Assembly: GCA_024742485.1 (NCBI GenBank) | Contig: JANSYK010000002.1 | Span: forward strand, 1,550,001-1,614,000 | DNA: 64,000 nucleotides | Direction of reading: 5' to 3' | Source of the DNA: Alphaproteobacteria bacterium | GTDB taxonomy: Bacteria > Pseudomonadota > Alphaproteobacteria > Rhizobiales > Rhizobiaceae | Notes under the pieces: generated by a model | Database searches by the model: none | Told to the model about the DNA's origin: nothing | The model's input: only the letters and a program-made list of their open reading frames with translations | In this document: positions 1 through 9,419 of the stretch, in pieces | Layout of the letters: each line of letters opens with the position of its first letter | Position numbering within the stretch: position 1 is the stretch's first letter | Position numbers and translations under genes: made by a program

Positions 1-249
1 AAAACCAAGGCCGATGGCTTCTATGATGCCAATCCGGGCACCGATATTGCGGTGATCCAGATGACCGCCAAGGAACCGACTGCCAATTCGAAGGGCCTGC
101 GGCTCGGGTCGTTCGACCAGGTCCGCGGCATCATCGACGAGGAACTCGAAGCCGTCTGGTCCGGCGACAAGGATGCCCAGACTGCACTCGACAGTGCGGT
201 GGAGCGGGGCAATCAGCTCGTTCGTCGCTTCGAACAAGCCAACAACTAG
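1..249 (+). CDS. ugpB: sn-glycerol-3-phosphate ABC transporter, substrate-binding protein UgpB (C-terminal part)
   Basis: The reading frame is open from the first base of the window to the TAG at 247-249 and gives the last 82 residues of a periplasmic binding protein. The stretch [20 protein letters not shown] followed by a final helix is typical of the C-terminus of extracellular solute-binding protein family 1. The naming as UgpB rests mainly on context: ugpA, ugpE, ugpC and a glycerophosphodiesterase follow on the same strand. UgpB captures glycerol-3-phosphate and glycerophosphodiesters in the periplasm. The N-terminus, signal peptide and ligand-binding residues lie outside the window. 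Confidence 0.85.
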   Translation, partial: KTKADGFYDANPGTDIAVIQMTAKEPTANSKGLRLGSFDQVRGIIDEELEAVWSGDKDAQTALDSAVERGNQLVRRFEQANN

Positions 250-259
250 TTTCCTCCAC

Positions 260-282
260 GGGGCCTGTCACATGACGGGCCC
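260..282 (+). other. stem-loop after ugpB, inside the operon
   Basis: Bases 261-269 (gggcctgtc) pair with 274-282 (gacgggccc) around a 4-base loop, with one G-U pair. No U-run follows, so it is less likely to be a full terminator than a 3'-end stabiliser or partial attenuator. Such a hairpin would let ugpB mRNA accumulate above that of the permease genes. The role is inferred. Confidence 0.5.
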
Positions 283-348
283 TGTTCCTTTGAAAATCCG
301 GTGGCGGGTTCCGGCCCGCTGCCACAGCTGCGGCGCGGGAGGGGAAAG

Positions 349-1230
349 ATGGAAAAGCGGGTCACATTCAAAGGATGGCTGTTGCCGCTTTGCCTGGTGT
401 TTCCGCAAGTCCTGATATCGGGCGTCTTCTTCTTCTATCCGGCAGGCCAGGCAATCTGGCAGTCTCTTTTCATCCCGGATCCGTTTGGTCTGTCCGCACA
501 ATTCGTCGGGCTCGGCAATTTCGAATTTCTGTTCAGCGATAGATTCTACCGCGCGTCATTTTTGACGACCGCGGTCTTCTCCACGCTGGTCACTCTGGTT
601 TCCATGGTGCCGGCGCTGTTTCTCGCGGTCCTTGCCGATCGGTTGATCAAGGGGGCAGGGACCTACCGGACCCTGTTGATCTGGCCCTATGCCGTGGCGC
701 CGGCAGTGGCCGGCGTGTTGTGGCTGTTCATGTTCAACACGCGGGTGGGCGTTGTCTCCTGGTATCTCGGTCAACTGGGATATGACTGGAACCATGTGCT
801 CAACGGTCAGGAGGCCATGGGGCTGGTTGTGGTTGCCTCCGCCTGGGGGCGCATCAGCTATAACTTCCTGTTCTTTCTGGCCGCTTTGCAAGCCGTTCCA
901 CGGTCAGTCATCGAGGCAGCGGCCATTGATGGGGCGCGGTTCTGGCGGCGTTTCTTCACCATCGTCCTGCCGCTGTTGTCGCCAACCACTTTCTTCCTGC
1001 TGGTGGTCAACATTGTCTATTCCTTCTTCGAAACCTTCGGGGTCATCCATACGATCACGTCGGGCGGTCCGCAGCAGGCAACCACCATTCTTGTCTACAA
1101 GGTTTATGCCGATGGCTTCGTCGGCCAGGACCTGGGATCGTCCGCTGCGCAATCGGTGATCCTGCTGATCGTTGTTGGCGCCCTGACGGTGCTGCAGTTC
1201 AAATATGTTGAAAAGAGGGTTCACTATTGA
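349..1230 (+). CDS. ugpA: sn-glycerol-3-phosphate ABC transporter permease UgpA
   Basis: This 293-residue inner-membrane permease has about six hydrophobic segments. It carries the binding-protein-dependent permease (EAA) loop, seen as [20 protein letters not shown] near residues 185-204, which contacts the ATPase. The length is close to that of E. coli UgpA. The ATG at 349 is chosen because a strong purine-rich ribosome site (gcgggaggggaaag) precedes it; the frame is open further upstream but without signal. It follows ugpB by about 100 bases holding a stem-loop, and its stop overlaps the start of ugpE. Confidence 0.93.
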   Translation: MEKRVTFKGWLLPLCLVFPQVLISGVFFFYPAGQAIWQSLFIPDPFGLSAQFVGLGNFEFLFSDRFYRASFLTTAVFSTLVTLVSMVPALFLAVLADRLIKGAGTYRTLLIWPYAVAPAVAGVLWLFMFNTRVGVVSWYLGQLGYDWNHVLNGQEAMGLVVVASAWGRISYNFLFFLAALQAVPRSVIEAAAIDGARFWRRFFTIVLPLLSPTTFFLLVVNIVYSFFETFGVIHTITSGGPQQATTILVYKVYADGFVGQDLGSSAAQSVILLIVVGALTVLQFKYVEKRVHY

Positions 1231-2117
1231 GCGCGGATGCCGTCAGAACCGACCGGGCCGTGGCCGAACCGGCACCCGGCATGGTGGAAAAGCGGGGCAG
1301 CACGCTGTGGCTGACCCACGTGCTGATGATTCTCGGGGTTTTGGTCATCTTTTTCCCCATCTGGCTCGCCTTTGTCGCCTCGACGGTGACCCAGCCGGAC
1401 ATCGTCAAACCGCCGATGCCCCTGCTTCCCGGGTCGCACTTTTTCGAGAATTACCGCAACGCCCTGTTTTCCGGTGTCAATGTGCCGGTGGCGACCATGT
1501 TGTTGAACTCTCTGGTCATGGCTCTCGGCATCGCCATCGGCAAGATCGCCATTTCTTTGCTTTCCGCATTCGCAATCGTCTATTTTCGCTTTCCGGGCCG
1601 CACGACATTCTTCTGGCTGATCTTCATCACGCTGATGCTCCCGGTGGAGGTTCGGATCGTGCCGACCTATGAGGTTGTGGCGGGCTTCGGCATGCTGAAC
1701 AGCTATTCGGGCCTTATCTTCCCCCTGATCGCTTCGGCGACGGCGACGTTTCTTTTTCGCCAGTTCTTCATGACCATACCGGACGAGCTTGCTGAGGCTG
1801 CGCGGGTCGATGGTGCGCGTCCGATGCGCTTTTTCATCGACATCATTATTCCGATGAGCCGCACGAACATTGCCGCACTGTTCGTCATTTTGTTCATCTA
1901 TGGCTGGAACCAGTATTTGTGGCCGCTCTTGATCACCACTGATCCGGAAATGAACACGATCGTCATGGGCATCAAGCAGATGTTCCCCTCCGGTGATGAC
2001 ACGGCCGACTGGCCGGTGATCATGGCGACGTCTATTCTTGCGATGATCCCACCGGTGATTGTCGTCATCTCCATGCAGAAGCTCTTCATCCGCGGGCTGG
2101 TCGACAGCGAGAAATAG
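1227..2117 (+). CDS. ugpE: sn-glycerol-3-phosphate ABC transporter permease UgpE
   Basis: This is the second inner-membrane permease of the Ugp importer, 296 residues, with six predicted membrane segments and the EAA loop ([20 protein letters not shown]) near residues 188-207. The likely start is the TTG at 1227, which overlaps the ugpA stop as TTGA and has gagg about 8 bases upstream, suggesting translational coupling. An ATG at 1281 would give 278 residues, nearer the usual family length, but has a poorer ribosome site. ugpC starts 3 bases after the stop. Confidence 0.92.
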   Translation: MSADAVRTDRAVAEPAPGMVEKRGSTLWLTHVLMILGVLVIFFPIWLAFVASTVTQPDIVKPPMPLLPGSHFFENYRNALFSGVNVPVATMLLNSLVMALGIAIGKIAISLLSAFAIVYFRFPGRTTFFWLIFITLMLPVEVRIVPTYEVVAGFGMLNSYSGLIFPLIASATATFLFRQFFMTIPDELAEAARVDGARPMRFFIDIIIPMSRTNIAALFVILFIYGWNQYLWPLLITTDPEMNTIVMGIKQMFPSGDDTADWPVIMATSILAMIPPVIVVISMQKLFIRGLVDSEK

Positions 2118-2120
2118 AAC

Positions 2121-3188
2121 ATGGCAACGGTCGAACTGAAAAACATCAAGAAACGCTTTGGCCGTGACGAGGTCATCCATGGCGTCAGCATCACCATCGA
2201 GGACGGCGAGTTCATCGTGATTGTCGGTCCATCGGGCTGCGGCAAATCCACGCTGTTGCGTATGGTTGCCGGGTTGGAAACTGTGAGTGAGGGCGAGGTC
2301 GCAATTGGCGGTCAGCGGGTCAATGAAAAGGAGCCCATGGACCGCGATATTGCGATGGTTTTCCAGAATTATGCGCTCTACCCGCACATGTCGGTGCGTC
2401 AAAACATGGCCTACAGCCTGAAAATCGCCTCTGTTTCCTCTTCGGAGATCGAGCGCAAGGTTCAGGAAGCGGCAAAGTTGCTTCAACTCGAACCCTATCT
2501 CGACCGCAAGCCGAAACAGCTTTCGGGCGGCCAGCGCCAGCGTGTTGCCATGGGCCGGGCCATTGTGCGCGAGCCCGCTGTTTTCCTGTTCGATGAGCCG
2601 CTGTCCAATCTCGACGCCAAGCTGCGGGTGCAGATGCGCCTGGAGATCAAGGAACTTCAATCAAAACTCGGAGTCACTGCTCTTTATGTGACCCACGACC
2701 AGGTCGAAGCCATGACCATGGCGGACCGGATGATCGTGATGAATGCAGGCATCGCCGAACAGATCGGCACACCGCTCGATGTCTATGAGCGCCCGCAAAC
2801 CCTGTTCGCCGCTCAGTTCATTGGCAGCCCTTCCATGAATGTGATCGAAGGTACCGTCGCCGAGGGAAAGGCAACGCTGGAAGGGGGTGCGGTGCTCGAT
2901 TGCAACAGTCCCCACCGCGATGAGGCAAAGATCGGTATCCGTCCCGAACATGTGATTGCAGGCGGTGAGGGGCCGCTGAAGATGCAGGTCAGTTTCGCCG
3001 AACCGCTTGGTGCCAACACACTTCTGCACGGACGGTTGGAAGGATCCTCGTCGGCATTTACCGCCAGTCTGCCGGGCGTGCATTTCGTTCCCGCCCATGA
3101 CGAAATCGTCCGGCTTTCCGTCGATCCGGACAATCTCCATGTTTTCGATGCGCAGAGCGGGCAGCGGGTCGGAGCGAAGGGCGCTTAG
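2121..3188 (+). CDS. ugpC: sn-glycerol-3-phosphate ABC transporter ATP-binding protein UgpC
   Basis: A 355-residue ABC ATPase of the MalK/UgpC type. The Walker A motif GPSGCGKST is at residues 36-44, the signature LSGGQRQR at about 134-141, Walker B FLFDEP at 155-160 and the switch histidine at 192. The C-terminal 120 residues form the regulatory OB-type (TOBE) domain, with the phrase IGIRPEHV. It energises the UgpA-UgpE channel. Because MalK-type ATPases are exchangeable between systems, the specificity is taken from the operon. Confidence 0.94.
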   Translation: MATVELKNIKKRFGRDEVIHGVSITIEDGEFIVIVGPSGCGKSTLLRMVAGLETVSEGEVAIGGQRVNEKEPMDRDIAMVFQNYALYPHMSVRQNMAYSLKIASVSSSEIERKVQEAAKLLQLEPYLDRKPKQLSGGQRQRVAMGRAIVREPAVFLFDEPLSNLDAKLRVQMRLEIKELQSKLGVTALYVTHDQVEAMTMADRMIVMNAGIAEQIGTPLDVYERPQTLFAAQFIGSPSMNVIEGTVAEGKATLEGGAVLDCNSPHRDEAKIGIRPEHVIAGGEGPLKMQVSFAEPLGANTLLHGRLEGSSSAFTASLPGVHFVPAHDEIVRLSVDPDNLHVFDAQSGQRVGAKGA

Positions 3189-3192
3189 GCTG

Positions 3193-4167
3193 ATGCGACG
3201 AGCGCTGAGTTTTGAAGGGCTGCGTTCCGGACCCGGCCACATTCACATCCATGGGCATCGGGGTGCGCGCGGGATTCTGCCGGAAAACACGATCGACGGG
3301 TTCCGCTTCACGCTCGATATCGGTATCCGCATCATCGAACTGGACCTGCTGGCGACCTCGGATGGCACACCGGTCGTTACACACAATCCCCATCTGATGC
3401 CCTATTCAACCCGATCGGAAAACGGCAACTGGCTTGACGGTGTTGGACCGCGCATCGTTGACAGCACCCCCCATGCGCTGAGCAAATTCGATGTCGGCGG
3501 ATTGCGGCCTGGCACGGACTATGCCCGCCGCTATCCGGAACAGGCCTTCATGAGCGGCATTGCCATTCCGAACTTCGATGCCGTGTGCGACCTGATCAAC
3601 GAACCGGAAAACCGGGACGCCTGGCTCAATGTCGAGATCAAGTCCGATCCGCGTCATCCCGAAAACACGCCGCCGGTCAGGGACTATGTCGAAAGTGTGC
3701 TGGCGGTAATCTTTGACAACGGGATTGACGACCGGATCATCCTGCAATCCTTCGATTGGCGCATTTTGCACGAATGTGCTCGCAAGGCGCCCGATATCCC
3801 GCGATCCTATCTGACCTACGCACCGAAGCCGGATGCCCCGATGGCCGACAATATCTACGAGGAATCGCCCTGGATGGATGGCCTCAGCCTGGCCGCTCAC
3901 GACAACAACCTTCCCGCACTCATCGCCGCCGGCGGCGGGCAGGTCTGGAGCCCCTATCACGAGGACCTCAATGCAGAGGATCTGGCATCCGCCCGTGCCA
4001 AAAACCTTGTCGTCAATGTCTGGACCGTGAACGAACCGCGCGACATTGACCGGATGATCGATCTGAATGTGGACGGTATCATCACCGATTATCCGGGCCG
4101 CGTTCAACGCCAGCTTCTTGCGCGCGGGCTTACCTGGCAACCGGACGAAAGCCTGGTCAGCGTGTAA
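3193..4167 (+). CDS. glycerophosphodiester phosphodiesterase (UgpQ-like)
   Basis: A 324-residue GDPD-family enzyme that hydrolyses glycerophosphodiesters to glycerol-3-phosphate and an alcohol. The family signature is clear: HGHRGARGILPENT at residues 20-33 (catalytic His and Glu), ELDLLATSDGTPVVTHNP at about 49-66 with the second catalytic His, and a C-terminal VWTVNEPRDIDRMIDLNVDG strand-helix. No signal peptide is evident, so it probably acts in the cytoplasm on substrates imported by Ugp. The ATG at 3193 lies 4 bases after the ugpC stop; the frame is open upstream inside ugpC but that part is not GDPD-like. It ends the operon and converges on the RND gene. Confidence 0.92.
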   Translation: MRRALSFEGLRSGPGHIHIHGHRGARGILPENTIDGFRFTLDIGIRIIELDLLATSDGTPVVTHNPHLMPYSTRSENGNWLDGVGPRIVDSTPHALSKFDVGGLRPGTDYARRYPEQAFMSGIAIPNFDAVCDLINEPENRDAWLNVEIKSDPRHPENTPPVRDYVESVLAVIFDNGIDDRIILQSFDWRILHECARKAPDIPRSYLTYAPKPDAPMADNIYEESPWMDGLSLAAHDNNLPALIAAGGGQVWSPYHEDLNAEDLASARAKNLVVNVWTVNEPRDIDRMIDLNVDGIITDYPGRVQRQLLARGLTWQPDESLVSV

Positions 4168-4183
4168 CTCCGTATTTACGTCT

Positions 4184-7100
4184 TTAGGTCCGAAGCACCC
4201 GATAAACCGCCGGGATGACCAGGACCGTTAACAAGGTGGACGAGGCGAGACCGAACAGAAGCGAAATTGCCAGTCCCTGAAAGATCGGATCGGTCAGGAT
4301 GACCGCCGCGCCAATCATTGCGGCAAGTGCGGTCAGCAGGATCGGCTTGAAGCGGATGGCGCCGGCTTCCAGGAGGATATCCGTCAACGGGCGATCAGAC
4401 GGCTGCGCATGCCGGATGAAATCGACCAGCAAGATCGAATTGCGCACGATGATGCCTGCCAGCGCGATGAAACCGATCATAGACGTGGCGGAGAATGGTG
4501 CGTTGAACAACCAGTGACCGCCGATAATGCCGATGAATGTCAGCGGGATCGGTGTCAGGATGACGAGCGGCACCTTGAACGATCCGAATTGACCGACAAC
4601 AAGAATGTAAATTCCGAGCAATGCCACTCCGAAGGCGGCGCCCATGTCACGGAAGGTAACCCAGGTCACCTCCCATTCCCCGTCCCACAGAAGGGTGGTC
4701 TTGCTTTCGTCCTCCGGCTGGCCATGTAATTTGATCACCGGCTTTGGCAAATCCGACCAGTCTTGCCGATCGATCGCCTGGTGTACCGCAAGCATGCCGT
4801 ATAATGGTGCTTCGAAGGCACCGGCAAGTTCTGCCGTCACCATTTCTGCCGCTCGTCCATTGTGGCGGAAGATCGGGTAGGATGCCCGCTGCTCGGCGAC
4901 ACGCACCACATCACCGAGCTCCACGACGCCACGGCTGCCTGGCAGAACATTGGCGGGGATCGGCGTTGTCAGAAAATTTTCGTCCATTGTGCGTTCGCCG
5001 CGTGGCCGCTCGATACGGATCGGGATGGGCTGACGTCCGTCACCGCGATGGGAATATCCCACGGTCCGGCCACCATTGAGGATGGCGATGGTGTCGAGAA
5101 CGTCCGATTCCTGCACCTGGAAAAACTCGGCATCGTCGGTTGAAACGGTTGTGGCCAGCCGGCGCGGCCGCACGCCGTAGGAGTTGTCGACATCAACGAT
5201 AAACGGCACGGACCGAAAAGCGTCTTCCACCTTCGCGGCAACCCGCCGGCGCGTTTCGGCGTCGGGACCGTAGATCTCGGCCAGGAGTGTTGCAAGGACG
5301 GGAGGGCCGGGCGGTGGTTCGACAACCTTCAGGCTGGTGCCGGCAGGCATTGCAATGTCGGCGAGGCGTCGCCGGATATCGAGTGCGATATCATGGCTGG
5401 ATCGGGTGCGAAGATGTTTCGGCAGCAGGTTCAGCGCAACTTCGCCCTGTTCGGGCAGGGTCCGGAGATAGGAATGGCGTACAAGGCCATTGAAATTGAA
5501 AGGTGCTGCCGTGCCTGCATGGGTCTGCGCCGAGTGGATTTCTTCGAATTCAAGAACCGCGTTCGCGACCGATTGTGCAACCGCATCCGTCGCCTCGACA
5601 GACGAACCTTCGGGCAGGTCAATGACCACGGACAGTTCCGACTTGTTGTCGAATGGCAGCAGCTTGACCGTCACATGCTGGGTATAGAACAGGGAAAGCG
5701 ATCCCAGGGTCAAGATGCCGACAATAATGAGCAACAGCCAACTGGCTGTTTTGCTCGCAAGTATCGGTCTTGCCACCGCACTATAGGCACGGCCAAACGC
5801 TCCGCCATGGGCCGGTTCGTGATGGCCAGGATGTGCGGAAGAATCCGGCGAGCGACCGGCAAGCTTCAGCATCAGCCATGGTGTAACGGTGACTGCGACG
5901 AAGAAAGAAAAGATCATGGCTGCTGATGCATTGGCCGGGATCGGGCTCATATAGGGTCCCATCATGCCCGAGACGAAGAGCATCGGCAGCAGCGCGGCTA
6001 CGACCGTGAGCGTCGCGACAATGGTCGGATTGCCGACTTCGGCCACCGCGCCAATCGCCGCTTCCCGGCGCGGTCGACCATCATTCATCCCCCAATGCCT
6101 GGCTATGTTTTCGATGACCACAATCGCATCATCAACCAGGATGCCGATTGAGAAGATCAGGGCGAACAATGAGACGCGGTTCAGCGTGTAGCCCATGACC
6201 CAAGAGGCAAAAAGGGTGAGCAGGATGGTGACTGGAATGACGATCGCGACGACCACCGCCTCACGCCGTCCGATCGCCAGCCAAACCAGCGCAATAATGG
6301 AAATGGTGGCGAGCGCCAGATGGTAAAGCAGCTCATTGGCCTTTTCATTGGCGCTTTCGCCATAGTTGCGCGTCACTTGGATTTCGATCCCGTCCGGGAT
6401 AAGTGCGCCTTCCAGGAGCGCGACCCGATCCAGAATATTCTCGGCGACTTCCACGGCATTGGAGCCAGCCCGTTTGGCGACTGCAAGGGTCACCGACGGT
6501 ACACGCTGAATACCGTCATCATTCCTGAAGACCGTTGAGACCAGCAGGTCGCCACCATCGGCGGAGAAGGTGACATCGGCGACGTCACGCACATAGACCG
6601 GTCTGTCGTCGCGCGTGGTCAGCAGCAGATTGCCGATCTCGTCGGGAGAGCGAAGCGTTTCGCCAGCGACCAGTTCGATCTGTTCGCCCTGACTGCGAAC
6701 TTTTCCGGCCGGAAACGCGGTGTTTGCGCCGGTTAGCTTGCCCGCCAATTGTTGCAGTGTCACACCATGAAGTGCAAGTCGTTCGGGTTGTGGTGCAATC
6801 CGCAGCAACTCTCCGGTTTCGCCGACGAGGTAGCTCAGGCCGACATCATCGATCTTCGAGATCTCGGTGCGCAGCTCTCGGGCGATGCGGGTCAGGTCGT
6901 TCGGTGTGACACCATCCGAAATCCCCGATTGCGGTGACAGTGTCAAAGCCAGGATTGCAACGTCGTCGATACCCCGTCCGACGATCATCGGTTCGGGAAC
7001 GCCCACGGGAATCCGGTCGTAATTGGCGCGTACCTTGTCGTGCACGCGCAGAACAGCCGCATCGGACGAAGTGCCCACGACAAATCGGGCTGTGACCAGG

Positions 7101-7396
7101 GCGCGGTCATCCGCGGTTTGCGAATAAACATGTTCCACACCGTCAATGCCCTTGACGATGGTCTCCAGCGGTTCGGTGATCAGCTTGACGGCATCATCGG
7201 CCCGAAGACCGTCAGCGCGCACATGGATATCGACCATCGGGACCGAAATCTGTGGTTCTTCCTCCCGTGGCAGCGACAGCAACGCCACGGTTCCGAATAC
7301 GATCGCCACCAACAGGAACAGGGGCGTGAGCGGTGATGTAATGGATGCCTTGGTCAGGCCGCCGGCAATGCCCAGACTGGATGGCGATTGCGTCAC
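4184..7396 (-). CDS. RND-family efflux transporter permease subunit
   Basis: A 1070-residue resistance-nodulation-division pump (AcrB superfamily) that exports compounds across the cell envelope using the proton gradient. The first membrane helix is at about residues 22-42, followed by LPREEEPQI, and TM4 carries the proton-relay acidic pair in ILVDDAIVVIEN (420-430). Two large periplasmic loops and a second six-helix bundle follow, as usual. It starts at a GTG overlapping the stop of the membrane-fusion protein (GTGA), so the two are translationally coupled. No TolC-type outer-membrane gene lies next to it, so the pump must borrow one. The substrate cannot be told from sequence. Confidence 0.93.
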   Translation of the reverse strand: MTQSPSSLGIAGGLTKASITSPLTPLFLLVAIVFGTVALLSLPREEEPQISVPMVDIHVRADGLRADDAVKLITEPLETIVKGIDGVEHVYSQTADDRALVTARFVVGTSSDAAVLRVHDKVRANYDRIPVGVPEPMIVGRGIDDVAILALTLSPQSGISDGVTPNDLTRIARELRTEISKIDDVGLSYLVGETGELLRIAPQPERLALHGVTLQQLAGKLTGANTAFPAGKVRSQGEQIELVAGETLRSPDEIGNLLLTTRDDRPVYVRDVADVTFSADGGDLLVSTVFRNDDGIQRVPSVTLAVAKRAGSNAVEVAENILDRVALLEGALIPDGIEIQVTRNYGESANEKANELLYHLALATISIIALVWLAIGRREAVVVAIVIPVTILLTLFASWVMGYTLNRVSLFALIFSIGILVDDAIVVIENIARHWGMNDGRPRREAAIGAVAEVGNPTIVATLTVVAALLPMLFVSGMMGPYMSPIPANASAAMIFSFFVAVTVTPWLMLKLAGRSPDSSAHPGHHEPAHGGAFGRAYSAVARPILASKTASWLLLIIVGILTLGSLSLFYTQHVTVKLLPFDNKSELSVVIDLPEGSSVEATDAVAQSVANAVLEFEEIHSAQTHAGTAAPFNFNGLVRHSYLRTLPEQGEVALNLLPKHLRTRSSHDIALDIRRRLADIAMPAGTSLKVVEPPPGPPVLATLLAEIYGPDAETRRRVAAKVEDAFRSVPFIVDVDNSYGVRPRRLATTVSTDDAEFFQVQESDVLDTIAILNGGRTVGYSHRGDGRQPIPIRIERPRGERTMDENFLTTPIPANVLPGSRGVVELGDVVRVAEQRASYPIFRHNGRAAEMVTAELAGAFEAPLYGMLAVHQAIDRQDWSDLPKPVIKLHGQPEDESKTTLLWDGEWEVTWVTFRDMGAAFGVALLGIYILVVGQFGSFKVPLVILTPIPLTFIGIIGGHWLFNAPFSATSMIGFIALAGIIVRNSILLVDFIRHAQPSDRPLTDILLEAGAIRFKPILLTALAAMIGAAVILTDPIFQGLAISLLFGLASSTLLTVLVIPAVYRVLRT

Positions 7397-8397
7397 GGGA
7401 TGACCACCACATCACCTGGTGCAAGTCCGGTCAAAACCTCCACCCAGTCAGATCCGTCGCGTATTGAGGATTGCCCCAGCACGACCGCACGATCTGCCTG
7501 TTGCTGGTTCACTTCGACCGTGATGAAGTCGATACCGGACCGTGTTTCAACCGCCTGTCGCGGCACCAGCAGGGCGTGACGTTCACCCACCGGAAGCTCC
7601 ACCAGCACACGGGCGTTGACAAAGGCAGTGTCCAGGTCTTCAACCTCGACATCGGCTATCACCCGGCCATTTTGAATCTGTGGATAGATCTTGGCTATTT
7701 GTCCGTCCGATTCGGACCCGCCTGTGGTTATTCTGATCGCCGCACCCTGCTGAAGTGCCTGCGCATGGCGTTCGGGAATGGCGAGCCTGAGGAAAAAGCC
7801 GCCGCCGCCGATGGTCGCGACCGGCTCGCCGGCAAGAATGACACCACCCAGGGTCACCGGCACAGCCAGGACGCGGCCGGCACCCGGTGCCAGAACCGCA
7901 CCCTCGGCGACTCTTTGAGTAATGACGGCGCGTTGCGCCTCTGTGGACTTGATCTGACCCTGAGTGACATCGACCGTCGTTCTCAGCTGATCGGCACGCT
8001 GTTCGGTCGCGACCCCGCGTCTGACCAGTTCCTCGGCGCGCCTCAGCTCGGTTTCGGCAGTCGTCAACTGAGCCCGAAGCGCTTCGATCTGGGCATCTAT
8101 GGCCGAGATTTCAAAGGCGATCTTGTCATCACGAACCAGCGCGATCTGCTGCCCGGCCGTTACCAGGTCACCTTCGGTCACGGTCAGTTCTGCCAGCAGT
8201 CCGCCAATGCGCGCGCGTGCCGGAATGGTCTCTCGGGCCTCGACGCGTCCGTAGACGGCCTTCCATTCGGTAATTGTGGTCGGTTCAAGCGTCAGTGATT
8301 CCGCATGTACCCGGTCGACGACGGGACTGAAGGTTAAAACAACGGCCAACAGGGTCATCAACCCAGTCACGGCCGCAATGGCGCGATCATGTGCCAT
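7393..8397 (-). CDS. RND efflux periplasmic adaptor (membrane-fusion protein, HlyD/AcrA type)
   Basis: A protein of about 334 residues that links the RND pump to an outer-membrane channel. It has an N-terminal signal/anchor segment (about residues 5-30), a split lipoyl-like domain (GGLLAELTVTEGDLVTAGQ and later APGAGRVLAVPVTLGG), a coiled-coil hairpin between them (about 80-140, rich in E, A and R), and C-terminal beta-barrel domains. The ATG at 8397 is preferred over the GTG at 8403 because aaagga sits about 7 bases upstream of it. It is the first gene of a two-gene operon with the RND pump. Confidence 0.9.
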   Translation of the reverse strand: MAHDRAIAAVTGLMTLLAVVLTFSPVVDRVHAESLTLEPTTITEWKAVYGRVEARETIPARARIGGLLAELTVTEGDLVTAGQQIALVRDDKIAFEISAIDAQIEALRAQLTTAETELRRAEELVRRGVATEQRADQLRTTVDVTQGQIKSTEAQRAVITQRVAEGAVLAPGAGRVLAVPVTLGGVILAGEPVATIGGGGFFLRLAIPERHAQALQQGAAIRITTGGSESDGQIAKIYPQIQNGRVIADVEVEDLDTAFVNARVLVELPVGERHALLVPRQAVETRSGIDFITVEVNQQQADRAVVLGQSSIRDGSDWVEVLTGLAPGDVVVIP

Positions 8398-8788
8398 GGG
8401 CACGTCCTTTGGTTCTCAAAATTCGGATTTGCCGATGAATAGTAGCTTCCGAACGGTTTTTTACTGTCTGGGGCGCGATGGCACGGTCGGTGCTCCACTT
8501 CGCAAGGATGACCAGCACCACGTCGCTCCCTCCGGGAAGGGAACGACACGTTCTTGCCAGCCGCATTGTGCATTACCAACGGCATCATGGCCACGTGCCA
8601 GACTATGGCTCCCCGGAAGGTGCCACTTTGATCGACGTCAAATCATTGCAGGGGATTGTGGGTAACGCAATACAGGTCTGACCATCAATGCGCCCACCCT
8701 GCCGTTTCCCACAGGTGAACGGGGTCCGGGACGATGGTCGCATCTGCCATGCAGCGTCATGCGCGCTGTTCACACAGGATCTGTCAAA
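8398..8788. other. intergenic region upstream of the efflux operon; no gene seen
   Basis: About 390 bases lie between the efflux-operon start and the 95-bp repeat. Reading frames here are short, overlap each other and show no family features. The region must contain the efflux promoter (minus strand), but no convincing -35/-10 pair or operator could be picked out by eye, and no regulator gene sits beside it. Confidence 0.4.
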
Positions 8789-8883
8789 CCGTTTCACGTT
8801 TTGTCAGAAGCGGGAAAACGATGTCGGCCTTTGTTGTTGATGATGCAATCAGCTTTTGCCGATTCCGTCAAAACCTGAATTGC
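8789..8883 (-). repeat. 95-bp two-hairpin intergenic repeat, copy 1
   Basis: Read on the minus strand, this 95-base block begins 1 base after the TAG stop of the OsmC-like gene. It aligns without gaps to 41555-41649, with 82 of 95 bases identical by hand count. It carries the same two hairpins as the other copy: an outer one (gcaattcagg... with ...gctgattgc, imperfect here) and an inner one (ccgcttc with gaaacgg). It resembles the short mosaic palindromic repeats (RIME type) of rhizobia in size and position. It may act as a 3'-end processing or terminator element. Confidence 0.8.
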
Positions 8884-8884
8884 T

Positions 8885-9403
8885 CTAGTCGACATTTCCG
8901 GCATATTCGGCAGCCGGGCGGGCGATCCAGTTCACGTCCATCTCGACCTTGGCCGCGTGGAGCAGGTTCATGACAGGGCATCGAAACTCGACATTCTTCC
9001 GCAACTGCTGAAATCGGGCTTCGCTTTCATCCGTGTAGACGGTGATGTCCAGTTTGGCGGTCTCGAAATAGGGGCGGATTCCAGGAACGCCCTTGGGTCC
9101 GCGCACGTCGATCTGGCTCTCACAGGCGAAGTCGACACCGGCATAGGAAAATCCGATCGCCTTCGCAACGCCGTTTATGATGACGCCATCGCAACCGACC
9201 AGAGCCACCAGCACCGTTTCCAGTGGACTGGGCGCGGAATTCGTGCCGCCCAGCGATGCCGGCTCGTCGGTGTAGACCGGGTCGAAATCGCGCACCTGTA
9301 TTTTGGTGCGTGTTCCTGCCGCATTGGTCGCCTTGACATGGCGAAGGCCGATCTTCTTTGTGGCCGGGTCGATGCTGGGTTCGATAATATCGCTGTCGAT
9401 CAT
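8885..9403 (-). CDS. OsmC/Ohr-family protein
   Basis: A 172-residue OsmC-fold protein. The two reactive cysteines of the family are present, in VALVGCDGV (about residue 71) and NVEFRCPVMNLL (about residue 143), the pair that reduces organic hydroperoxides in Ohr/OsmC enzymes. The phrase SLGGTNSAPSPLETVLVALVGC is typical. The natural substrate is unknown for many members. It starts 16 bases after the end of the TctA-TctB gene upstream and may be the last gene of that operon. The 95-bp repeat follows its stop immediately. Confidence 0.85.
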   Translation of the reverse strand: MIDSDIIEPSIDPATKKIGLRHVKATNAAGTRTKIQVRDFDPVYTDEPASLGGTNSAPSPLETVLVALVGCDGVIINGVAKAIGFSYAGVDFACESQIDVRGPKGVPGIRPYFETAKLDITVYTDESEARFQQLRKNVEFRCPVMNLLHAAKVEMDVNWIARPAAEYAGNVD

Positions 9404-9419
9404 TCAATTTTCCTTTGTG

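Noticed and set aside
1224-2660. Long minus-strand open frame of 478 codons
   Set aside because: It lies opposite ugpE and ugpC, which have clear family motifs. Its translation is rich in H, R and D with no domain pattern.
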